Assembly (NCBI RefSeq): GCF_032854445.1
Contig: NC_088301.1
Location: 38,985,187 to 39,049,186 of the forward strand
Reading direction: 5' to 3'
DNA: 64,000 bases
Source of the DNA: Liolophura sinensis
Taxonomy: Eukaryota > Mollusca > Polyplacophora > Chitonida > Chitonidae
Shown here: in pieces, positions 11,358 to 24,200 of the stretch
How the letters are laid out: each line of letters begins with the position of its first letter
Position numbering within the stretch: the first letter of the stretch is position 1
Made by a program: the position numbers and the translations under genes
The notes under the pieces: generated by a model
The model's input: only the letters and a program-made list of their open reading frames with translations
The model's database searches: none
What the model was told of the DNA's origin: nothing

Positions 11358-14300
11358 CTGGAAAATGAACGAGATATGAACAGTGAGTTTCAAAGATTTG
11401 GTCAAGTTTAATCAGGTCTGTATCATTATACATTATTTTAAATTAGTACATCGGTACTTATTACAGGGATCAAGACTGTCACAGTTAATCTTTGTTTCGG
11501 GACGAAATAGCTTCTATCAGAAGTTTATTAGATCTTGACTCCGAGCTCGAATTTTCCTAAGGCGCTAGGTACTATGCGAAGTACATTAATTTTCTCGGAC
11601 ACCGCCCTGTTTCCTTCACTCATTAAGCTGACCGTTGTCATCTTAGTATTACATTTCTGAGCAAAACAACAATCAAATCAATAAATAACCATTGATTCTC
11701 AGTTGCATGCCTGGAGAAGAAAAACCAACCCAGTTTTTTTAAGACCTCTATGAATGAACGTATTCTAAGAATAAAAAGTATCAATCCGTTAAACAAATAT
11801 CAAGCAATCTATCTATGTATCACAAGACTGATCTTGTTACCCATGTTTTACGTAGTTGCCCCATATCGTCATAATCATCTCGCTGACTCTCTTGTCCTCA
11901 TCTGTATAGTTGTACAGCTTGTGGCCTACCAACGGTGCCCCAAAAACGTAGAACAGGTCATCGCCATGAGGCACTCCTGCGAAACATCGTAGGAAACGGA
12001 AATGTAGTATGTACCAGAATCAATCAAATTCGTAACTCTCAACACTCAGCTTTAATAATGATAATCATATTTGTTGTATCATTCAATCTGTTGCTCGTCA
12101 CGAGAAGGCTGTAATGTTGCCAAGGTGGTGTAAGGCCCTAATCATTCATGCAGTGTACTGAAGGTTGTTTTGGTTTCCGAGAGAACTCATTCTTCATGTA
12201 ATTTACCTAATTCAGCTTACAAAAATGAGCACTTATATTGTGTCATAGTATTAAACATGTCGTGTATTTTGGTTTAAATGGAACTCCGAGATTATTTTAT
12301 CTACGGTGAAGGTTTGAATGAGATTGTCTGTGTACATTGTATACTCGTCTGTCTACAAATAAATTTTATAAAACCTTACCAAGCCACTTATCCAACGGAT
12401 GTTCCTTGGAGCGATGTTCAAATGTATACACATAGACTGATACATTTTTCTGTGATAGGATGTCCGCCGTTTTTATCATAGGAGCTACGTATGTAACATC
12501 TCCGAATAACTGAAAATACATAGAGGATCTCTAATGAAAACTACTGAGACATCCCATTTATGAAATGAGAGTGTAATTTCCATTTGTCCCTAGGCTGTGA
12601 CGAGGAACAAATGAAAATGCCTGCTCGCCATTCACAAATTTAAAATCTCAGAGCAACTAATCAGAGATCCTATTTTATCCCATAAATGTCACAGTTTAAA
12701 ACAGTACACTATATTTTAATATTATAATCGTTTTGCTCTAGCGCGATGCAGGATACAAAATGAAATTAAGATTTCGCACATGTTCTTTGTATATAAAATC
12801 TCGTAAACTACAATAACAAGTGAAAAAGTAATTAAACAAATGAAATATCTTCTTTGATAGAACGAAACTGAACTGTTGTAAGCACATTTTAATGTAACTT
12901 CGACCAAATTTAGTTGTATAATTTTCGAGGTTGATCGATTATACCACTGAAGCCACACCGACCAGTCAATGAGTCAAACATGAAAATTATATTTGTCCAG
13001 ATATATTTATACCCTAAACCTTTATGGGATAAAGTAAAAGTACTCCCCTCAATATTTGAGACTGGTCATTATGAATCTTTCTGCCTTTCTGTACGATATG
13101 TTTGCGTAACAAGATTTAGTCTCTTTTCCAAGTTATAATGATAATAAGGTAAAAGCAAATCGTTAAAGGAGAAGAAAATTTAAATATCAAACAAATACCA
13201 TTGAAAAGAGTATGCATTTCCTCGCAGGTGCATGCCACAAAACAAATTCTAATATGTACCTCAAGTTGATAAATTATAAGTAAAGTCAGCACCAAAATCC
13301 GCTTTGGGCGACTCCATTTTGCGAACAGTTCGTTTTCCCCTTGACTATCGGGAAACCGGAATGTTGGACGTAGGTTCCGAGTTTACACGAACAAGCCGGC
13401 AGTTTTAACGACTCTCATTGGCTGAGAGGCAACACACCCCCAGCATAAATTACAGGGTGTTAAGATGGAGGACGTCATGGACTCAGCGATTTATGCCAGG
13501 TTTGCCGTTTTCAGGCTTTACGTGTATGGCGAGAAAAAATCGCAAAATTATGCAGCAGGCACCACCTGATAGAAAACAATGTGCTCTTTTCACCCCATGG
13601 TGTCATGTTTTTAAGTTTTCTTCTCCTTTAAATATCACACCCACGCTAATAGAGTCCTAATAGTGTCACATGCACTTAACTAACGTGGCGAACAGTAGGC
13701 GTGAAATCACCATGGAAGTTACGTGCAAGAAACGTTAAGGGGTCATTGTGCAAATGGACCATTGACACTTGTCGATCTAAGTGTTGAACACTAAAACAAC
13801 TACATACGTGTGGAATTTTTTTTTATAAAGGCTTTTAATCTTCAAGGGCGCCCATTACCAAACTGCAGACTGTAAATTTACGTTGTACGATGAAACCAGA
13901 GAACAATGTCTTCTGTGCTGACCAGATGGAACAGTTGGTAACTACATCCAAGGTTCAATCATGTGTCACACAATTCAACCTATTAAAAGTGAAATAATGT
14001 GTTACCTCTGAAATAAGCTGAAGTGTGGCGTTTGAATCCGATATATTCCGCCAGTTGGTGTACTCATACATCATTAAATCTGAAACAATACAAACAACCA
14101 TGTAGTCATAATCGAATTTATTCGTGTTGCGGTTAAAATGAAAGTTTTCTGGCCAGTTTCGTTTATTAAAAATATTTGTCCATTTATTGGTCACTGTATT
14201 ACGAGAAATCTAATTTTGTAAAAAAAAAGTCTTAATCCTGTATCTTGCGTCAGGGAAATATTAACATTAATACGTACAACAATTTCATAGAATTTATACA

Positions 14301-17300
14301 ATCGTATACAGCAGTGTCATCTCATGCTGAACAATCCATTTGACATTGCTATGGAAGTCACGTCTTCATATGTACTATGTGTTGAAGCTACGAAAGGGAA
14401 GTAACTCTCATACGTTTACTGGTGTGATGGCAACTGTTGCTCTCTCATGGCTGACACATTACACACAGAAGTTGCATCAACATTTGTGAATTTCAGGTTT
14501 ATTTTAAGAGTACATTATTAGAAGATCTTCGATTTTCAATATATACAGATAGAGACTTGTTTTCAAAACAACAGTACAAAAGCCATCTATCGATATGTTT
14601 CTAAGTAATTGTTAGTAAATGATTTACCTTCTGTCCATGAGGAACTGACCAGTTGTTCTCTTGAACTGTATTATTAATACGTTAAACGTTTGCCCACCAA
14701 ATAGACTACACAGCTTGGTTCAGAATTTGTGATTATTTGCATATTTATTCATCAGAAAAGGTACATACAACCTTCCGTAGACAAAGGCTAAATTATTTCA
14801 GGGAGAAAAGTTTCCCCTGTCGTATAATCATTTGTTTAAAATGAAAACAGGCTTTTAAGCACACGGTGGATTGTGTGATCTATACATAAAGTGTTTAGCA
14901 TCTTCAAGCTCCTCAGTGTTTCCGGTAAATAAGAGGTATGGCCATTCCCAACGATAAAAGAACTTTTTTCAGACTTTGTTCTCAGGCAAATTCTCATATC
15001 GAATTGTTAACTAACCTAAGTCTTGTGTAATCACTTTCCCAATTCATTTATTGATGTAAAGTGATCTACTTAAAGTATTGGAATGCAGAACAGAATACAA
15101 AATTAATAGGAGGAAGTATGGCCACTTTTCCAACGTTTTACATAGCCACTCTTCAACAAACGTTTTACATTGATTCAAATATCCTTCAATTCATCGACTG
15201 CCAAAAATTACATCTCCCAAGTGTTTAATAAATGCTAACATCATTGATCATGCCCCTAAAGCTCCGTAGAAACCTGTGGTACCTGTGATACCTACCCACA
15301 ATGCCAGTGACGTTGGGGAAGTTATGAACATTCTCCTGTAATACCGATCTTAAGAACTTAGGAGTTAAATTGCCAGTGCCTCGATGGTCTAATATCGTCC
15401 GAGCTGAAATAATTTAAAAATGAATGGAATATTTTAGCATTAGAAATAAATTTGGAAATGTGGAAAAGTTTCTATATCACCATTTACAGGGTACTTCATG
15501 ACAATGGGATGATAGTAGTGATACTGATTGTCTTCCCGGCATACCATAAGCTATGTTTTCTTCTAAACTTCAGCATATGCTACACATCGTCATGTATCGA
15601 ACATTTCCATAGAAGTAAACACCGTAAACCATAAACTTTAAACCAACCACTTAACGCTCCTTCATCTTTGGTTACTCCAGTAAAGTATGTCCGCGCGTTC
15701 ATTGCCCCATTATCCACCAGCTTTTCAGGAAGCGCCGGCATGTACTGGCCATCCATCACAGGGTAGTACCTGAACAAACCAGGTGGCCTCTAAAATGATA
15801 AACATTACAAAGTGAATATAACAATGGTGAGATGGATAAAGTAAAATGATTGAATAGTCGAATGCTTTGAGGTAGGCCTGGCAAGAAAATACGATGCATT
15901 CAAATCCAACGGTTTTATATCGACTAATAGTTACTTTTTACGTTTACCTCAATCCATATTCAAGGGACAGGAATTGCTGGGTGGCCATCTTTATAAGAGT
16001 ATAATAAGCCGTCATGCTCTTGGAAGTAACATAGGATACATTCGAATCCACTTTAGTGTGTATACCGAGTAGAGTGTTGCTGTGTCAGGTGATATGAATG
16101 TGTAAGTGAAACAAGAACACACATTGCGTTTTATTTTAACATCGTCCTTGTTCCAACCTCGGAAAAATGGGAACCGAAAAACTCGGGCGACAACTGTATT
16201 CTGATTCTCGTGTGGTATCATCACTACAACAACGATTCGTATACGCCCATAGTGTTTGTTCGAAAGTCCCTTTCGCGCCTTCGGTGAATTTGTGATATGT
16301 TTTCTCATCAAACTTTGTTCAGTTAACACTTCAAATAAAGTAATGCCCAAGATCCTTTAAGCTATCAATACCGTAATCAGGGACTCAACCGTAATCAGGG
16401 ACAAACCCTTGGATTGTTCTGATACTACAAAATGATATACTCTGTTTTAATTCCCTTCTCCGAGGCCATGTTCCCAACTTCCAAGATTTTTTCTTTAATG
16501 TAAATCGCCAACTCATTGAGTTAAAGTATTTAAAAGAACTTACATCAATTTTGGCTTCCACAAGTTCGTCCACCGTTTTATTCTTGAGACAGGACTTAAA
16601 AACAAAAGAGTCTTTCTCCACACACCCCAGCCCTTCGCCCATTTTTCTGGCGTAGGGCTCGGGTTTGCTGGGTTTTCTCATTATAGCCCACACTGCCGTC
16701 ATTGAGCCGCTTAGGGTGATCACCGACCGGAACAGACCTGGTTGATATAATGGATTAAGAGTTACAACATAAAAAGTTTTTAGTTTTGTCGTTAAGCTTG
16801 AATCATGAATGCGTCCAAGTACAAGATATAAATTCAGCGGGCAAATGAATGAACGGATAGGGAACTCATGTGTGCGTACTACACCCGAAACGACTTGCTT
16901 TTTACTTCGATGTTGGACTGGCAGAGTTCCTCATAACAAAAGAATTCATTATCAATTGTTAGTAAACAGCATTTTCCGGGCCCAAGTTTCCAGATTATAT
17001 TTGTGTCACCTTCCATTGAAGTATAGATTGGTATATCTTGGCATTCCTCCCACCATAATCCTGGGCGCCGTCGTATAAGTGAAATATTCTTTAGAACGGG
17101 GTTAAACATCAATCAAATGACTATATATTAGGTCGTGTGACCTAATAAAGATGGCTATAGAAGCAAAATTAGCGTAACAATGTAAAATCACACCTGGACT
17201 TAATGCCGAATGTTTGGACCCCTAAAATGTACAATCTTAAAATTAAAGAAGCTTTAACAAACCAATATCGTCAGTTGCCAATAAACATACTTAAGAGTTA

Positions 17301-18216
17301 TGTCACTGTAATAGGACACAGGTAGCTATGTAAAATGGACGAATAAATAAAAATGGACAGTACCTATGTTGGCACTGAGGCCACTCATCATATTTTCTTT
17401 AGCATATAAATGCATATGTATAAATTTGTAGTTTCAAGGGGATGGAGGCTTTCACTCGGCAAATTCTCTTTTTAAAACACAATTAAAATAAAACCCTATC
17501 TGGGGTAAATTGACAAGAGGACGGATTTCATCGGTTACGTGTGACCATTTGCAAATTGTCACACTATTTTCGCTGGCTTGGCTTTACTCTCTATATTCTA
17601 GTCTTTAATAGTTAAAAACATAGCTCTTCACGTGCTGTTTACTTCACAAGAACATAATGAAAACAATTAACAACAGGTCATGCCACATTCAAACAATGTG
17701 CATTGCCATCATCACGTGACAGAGTGGAACAGAACGATGAAAATCGTTTTGCTGATTGCAAAAGCATACTTCATCATTATTTGTGTTGGTTCTCCAAAAA
17801 CAGCGCTCACCTTTGGCCAGTGGGGACACCATGTGTAAGCTGACATCACAGCTGCCTGAACTATGACCTGTAAGGGTCACACGTGTTGGGTCGCCGCCAA
17901 ATGTGTGGATGTTGTCTTTAACCCATTTCAGCGCCGCTAACTGATCGAGGAGTCCATAATTGCCGGGCATGTCGTCATTACCAAGACTTAGAAATCCTGA
18001 GACCGACAAAGACAATTGATCAGATGAGATAAATAATGTAGTACATTTAAAATATTCCAGTCTAATCCTCTTATAGTAATGCGGGTTCAGAACCCGACTA
18101 TACATATCCGTACTGAAAATGTTTACATTAATAAAAAATGAAGAAAAATAAAGTACTACACCATGGTTTATGTTTGAAATGATAATGATGGAGACCGGCA
18201 AGATCGACTTGCCGGT

Positions 18217-18248
<32 letters not shown>

Positions 18249-21200
18249 AGACTGTTATTAGACATCCAAGTGGATGCCAAGAAGTCACATATGCAAAGCA
18301 TAAAAGTTACTGTAGGTCCCATTAGAAAAGTCCGAGTTAGATCCCAATACTGGTAAGCTAGTTTAGTCTCAAATGGTTTGGAAAATCCCAATTCTATATA
18401 ATTTAGTATTTATGCCTTGACAGATCAGGAGTATTTTAAGATGGATGATAGACGCGATCGTTTTGTCGATAACTAAACCATAGCACTGGCAATCCCATTG
18501 AGGGTATTAAATTTCAGGTGAATCGCTTATTTTCCGGGCACAGCGGTTTGAAGCTAGGCTCTTGTATCTTCACACAGGGCACATTGATTTATGTATGGCA
18601 CTGGCTCGTAACTTTTCCCGACTAAACTAATATTGCATTCCCTGGAGGTTAAGATGTACCGGGCACCCAGTCATTACACGTTGTGAACGTGGCATCTTTT
18701 TCATACATTAGGTTTGATGGTTTCCCAAGAAGGGGACTCATTAGAAGAATTGTAATTCTAATTTAATAGACAGAGTAGTCATTATTTTTCAGAACTACAA
18801 TAGCTTCTAGTATGCATTCTTGCTGTCTCTGAAATGGTTATTCACTCCACGTCTTCCTCCTGGACATGGATTTCACAAGTAAGTTCACAAGTTTGTCGCA
18901 CAAAATCTAATTGAACCAATGCATTTTAATGACTCAGTGTGTACCATTCTTTGTAACTGTCACACTCTTTCCCCAGTCTCATTTTCCTACACGTTTTATG
19001 GCTTCTCTCCAACAAAGATATATTTCATGATGTCCTCTAATATTTCCCATTCTGTTTTCAAATTCACAGCAGAGAACAATTAAAGGTATATCCTTGAAGC
19101 TATAGATTCGGCGTCGGTTAAATTGGCGTCATCAAGAAGCAGTAGCATTCGTGACAACCCAACAAATCTTTTAAAATTCGGCCTGTACCACTTTGAACTG
19201 TTTCATCAAACAACTGAAAGGATTCATATGTTTACGTAGGGTGACATTTCTTCACTCTCACTGTTATTGGACACACACTGCTCTTTACAGCATGGAATAC
19301 TTTAGTAATACTTTGGTATGACTTAGGTCTCACCTAGTGGTCCTAGTCTGTAATTAAGGGTAACAACAACGACATCAGTCCAGGAAGCCAGAACCGTTCC
19401 ATGAAACATCCCACCCATGCCGTACTCATTTGATCCTCCGTGTATATACACGAGTACTGGCATTGACGCTGCATTACGTCTTCTCTTGGGACATACAAGA
19501 AAAGCATTACGTCAACCATGTTATTCACAAAGCGTACAGTATTGTAAAATCATTATACGGAGGTACATGGCCCCTAAAACAACACTTTGAAAATAGTGTG
19601 ATTTCTGATGGTTTTAGTGTTCATACTTGGTATTCAATAGACTTGAAATCATTAAATACCGTTAACAATTAATAACGAACAATTTAAATATATACTTACG
19701 TATGGAGCATAGATATTCAGATAGAGGCAGTCTTCGCTGGTGTTGTTGAAGTTGGGCACGTGGGCACGGATATAAGATAGGTCTGATTTGAGCTGAGGAC
19801 AGGCCGGTGGCATCTCTGTGGCGTTCCATACTCCCTCCCATCGCTCAGGAGATTCCGGTGGCTAATAAAAGCAAACCAATAATCCAATGAGTCACGAACA
19901 ATTTTATGCAACTATTTTTAATATACATATCAGCCATTGGATGATAAGTCATAACATGTTATAGGTAAACCATTGTTACACTTAACAATGTATAAATCTA
20001 AGCGCTTAAGATGGACATTCCAGGTCAATAATCGCAAGGCCAATTCCCAAGGTAAATTCCCAAACGAAGTTTAACACAAACTACCAAAAAACTAGAAAGT
20101 ATATAAAGCTCGAAAATGGGACGAAATCATGCAAAGAGAAGCAGTCAACAGTGATGTTGGAAGGCATGGCATGTTCTAGGCGACTGAGTGAAACCAGTAT
20201 TCAAACCCTGTACCGTGCTAACATATAAGTTGTCGATAATAACATATGTATCTCAGTTGCGCTTTGATTGCAGCTCATATATCCAAAGTGACTTCAAAGT
20301 GATTTAATTCAACACGATGAATATACCTCCTTGTGCGAAGTTTAACATAGACGTTGAGGTTTTTGTAAATAAAAAAGTTGCAGTGGAACCATACCTAAGT
20401 TATTGAAATATACTTTAGAAATAAAAATTTTACTTATAAATGTTTTCAAAAGTCATTGTTAAGTATTGAATTTTGTATTTGAACTGATTATTAACGAGCC
20501 GTGGTCCAGTCTTTATACGCGATTGCCTTTTAATCGCTGGTACAGGAAATGGTATGGTGTAGATTCTCTGACTCTCACTCTCTCGGATTGTTTTAATGTT
20601 ATTGTACACAACCACTGACGTCCAATAAATTGCAATTAACACCACTGGATTTTTTGCCTTGTCCTGCTTAAGTCATGGTGCTAGAAGGCGTGTACTTTGC
20701 TGCTCTTTAACAACTGACATGAACAGTTAGAAAAATACATAAGGTAAATTGACAAGATGGCCTATTTCAACGGTTATATGTGACCATTTGCCAGCTATCA
20801 CACTATCGTCGATGGTCTGGTTTTGTTCTCTAGTCTGTAAGTCATTTGGCTCTTTACGCAGTTAACGTCTTTTGAAAACTACTGACCTTTCACCAATATA
20901 GTGTGCATATCTATACATTTAAAAGCCCTTGGTCCTTAAGTGTATAAATGAGTTGAGAAATAATGAGACTACTGAAGGTGTATGGGCAATCTGAGCATTG
21001 TGCTTTATGGGTTGAGCGAAATGTTTGAATACACACAGCTGTATGCTTCAGGAAATATACGCAAGAACTACTTGCCAGAACAATGTGGCAATGTACCAGA
21101 GCCAAAATTTCTACAGCGTGTCCCAGATCATGTGTTTACAGGTCTGCATACCAGCTATTGACCTGAACATATCAGGTTTATGGCAATAAGTTGAACACAC

Positions 21201-24200
21201 AATGAATAACAACAGAACACCTTTTATACACCTTTTACTTTTAGGTCAGTCTGACATAAGTAACCCAATTACCTACATTCGCCCAAAGCGACAAAGAAAC
21301 TTGAAACTGCTTTGTAAATATTGAGTTCCGACCTTCCCACTAAATAAAGACGCTTTATTTGGTTTTAGCATTCGTGCACACAAGAAACTAAAAAAGCACT
21401 GCAAGACGTAATCGGAAACGACAATATTTTAACTTCCTGATGAGGAAATTTTAATTCTTTGACATGTATAAATTTTTGATCAACGAATCAACGTTATTAA
21501 TTCGAAAGGAAGTTAGGGGATATATTTAGGTGTTTATTTATCACACCATTACTCAATGCCATAAGCGGGAATACATTAAAAGTAAATATGTGTAAGGACT
21601 GCACACGCTTCAATTCCAGTTAAACTAACAACTCACCTGCCTTTTGATATATAAGAAAAAATACGCGGGAAAAATTTAACTAATACAGTTGCTTGAATGG
21701 TTTGCGTCGACGCTTTTAACAACAGTTTTTACCATTGTAGTAGACTTAATACAAACCACATCAGATAAGAAAATGTGAGAGTAGTCTGAGAAGCGCTTGT
21801 ACCAATAAAAACACATATACATAATCAGCTTCATAAGATCTAAGCAATGGGCATCGATATAAGTGATGTAAGGCTCACGGTTAATTGTGAACTGACGGAC
21901 ATATAGTCAGGTTCAGTCAAGCCCTAACAATTTTGGCCTACACGATTAGCACACACCTTATGTGATACACAATTACCGGAAAGTACCAATAATTGTATGC
22001 ATGAGAAAAATACCAGCACTGTCAGGCTTTTTTTGTTAAAATCGCCAAGACTTTGCTATATTTATACTGATTGACACGTCAAAGGAAGTTAGCAAAAACC
22101 ACAAATAATCCACATGTCAGGATCACTTTTATCTGAAGATCAGGCAACGGTCATAAGCATTCGTCCGGATTCGATCTTTTCAGTTTATGAGACTGGGAGT
22201 CAAGAGTTTTTTTTTACTCGTAACTGGCGTACTCTAATCTTTGGGTATGGCTATTCCGGGCCGACAGATTTCCTGGAGAAGAGTTTCTTAAAGCAATCAC
22301 GTCTAAAGCTTGGCATCACTCAGAGCGACAAAAAACATTTACTGAGTAGTTAATTTTAGAGCGAAGATCTATTTACAATAACTCTTCGACACATTTCGCT
22401 AAATTTAGCCAAACTCACGTTACCATTGAGATAATTGACTTGAAATGATGAATAAGAATTGATTGCATGCTTCACCCTTTTTTCAACCATCGCACAAGAG
22501 AGACATTCACCGATCATTAGATTACGTGTTTGTTCAATAGTATTTGGAGCACACGTTTCTGATGGTTTGAAAACAACATGAAAATAAAATCTTGACTGCA
22601 AAACTCTTCGGCAAATTTTCTCATTTTGAAAGTCGAAGGGATGATGAAGTCATTCAAATGCTAATTTGTCAGCTTTCTTTGTTGAGGATGAATGAATCAG
22701 TATTTTATTTAAGAGAGTTCGGTGCTGAATAAACCCTCTTAGCTCCGGCAACTACACTCCAAGAATATTGATCAGGTTTGGAATTGAAAGTGCACCCGCT
22801 TTTTCGGTATCAAGCACCCAACCCTCACAGTAGCAATCCAATTTGAATACCTCTTAAGTGTACCGAATAAGTCTGCAAACCATTGAATAGTACTGAATAA
22901 AAGATCTCAGTAAGCATCATCAATGGCCGCTCTACCTTCAGAAATTCTTGAGTACGAAAGATTGAACACATTAAACTGTTTTCTTATGCTCTTTTGGCGG
23001 TCTATTCACGCCAAGATTGCGTTGGCTAGCGCTCGTTGATCTTTTTAAGCCATTTTCATAGCTAGAAGCTTTTGGTCCCATAGTTCGTAAAGACCCTGGT
23101 TCTTTCCAGAGCCCTAGTGTTATGCTGCAACAGCAATAGGCTGTAACATACGTATACTGCATAAGTGATATGATGCAAAAAGTGTGACTCTAAGGACGTA
23201 ATAACGGCACTGAAGTGCTTGATGGCAGTGATAATCAGAAGGAATATTCTGGATACAGCATATTTGATGTAACAATGCGATGGAAGGGGGACTGAAAATG
23301 GATACTACAGACGTGATAAACTTTATCGTGAAAACTGACACAGAGAGGATGTGAAATACATAGATCTAACGGATATAGGCCTAACGTATTATTTCTTCTC
23401 GTGTTTTACTCAAACGGAAATGTTTGAGTTACATATACTATTGGCAATCAGCATTATAAGTTGCGTAGACTTGCTGAAGAACTGCGCTTGGCAGATAAAT
23501 GATATATAGCCTCAGTCGAACCAAAAGAAACTGTACTCTACCAGGGGACATCACATAAGTATTAGACGATATTTCACATGAAAAATTATGATGATATATT
23601 CTCGCTAGATAGGTCAGTCACTTTGGTAACGTTAAAAATATAGAGTTGAACTCGGAACAGACAGTAAAATAAATGATATTAAGTATTAAGATTCAGATAA
23701 CCTGACTCCTTCTGCAGAAAGAAGAGGCAGATGAAAACTTTTACGTTGCGAACACTTCATGCATGAATGGAGAATGGCGAAAAGTATATAACATTACGAT
23801 ACACCTTTAAAGTTTGCTTATCTTTTAGCGCGCCTGATGTCATTCAATGATACTGCGTCTTCCCTCTGTTCAAATTTTTTTGTCTTTCATAAAATAATAT
23901 TACTACGAGTTTTACTCGATGTTATTTTTTGTGTCAATTTTTCAGTTTCGATGACTGACGTTTGCTGCCTAGTTGAATTGATTGATGTGTGGTATGTGAT
24001 AAGTATGTTATTACAGGTTGCTGATGTGGACATTTTCTATTTTAGTGTGGCGGAAACTTGAAAGAGCTTCTACACAAAAATATAACTCTTCCACACCAAC
24101 ACGTGTTCATTGAATAACCTGTAGTAAGTACCGAACTCTCATCTTCATATATTGCAAAAGCGACAGGCCAGTGCAACATACATGTATTAAAGTATATGCG

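Noticed and set aside
16012-16350. 112-codon minus-strand ORF in gene B intron 5 as an extra exon
   Set aside because: Exons 5 and 6 join directly in phase, and the ORF has no family resemblance.
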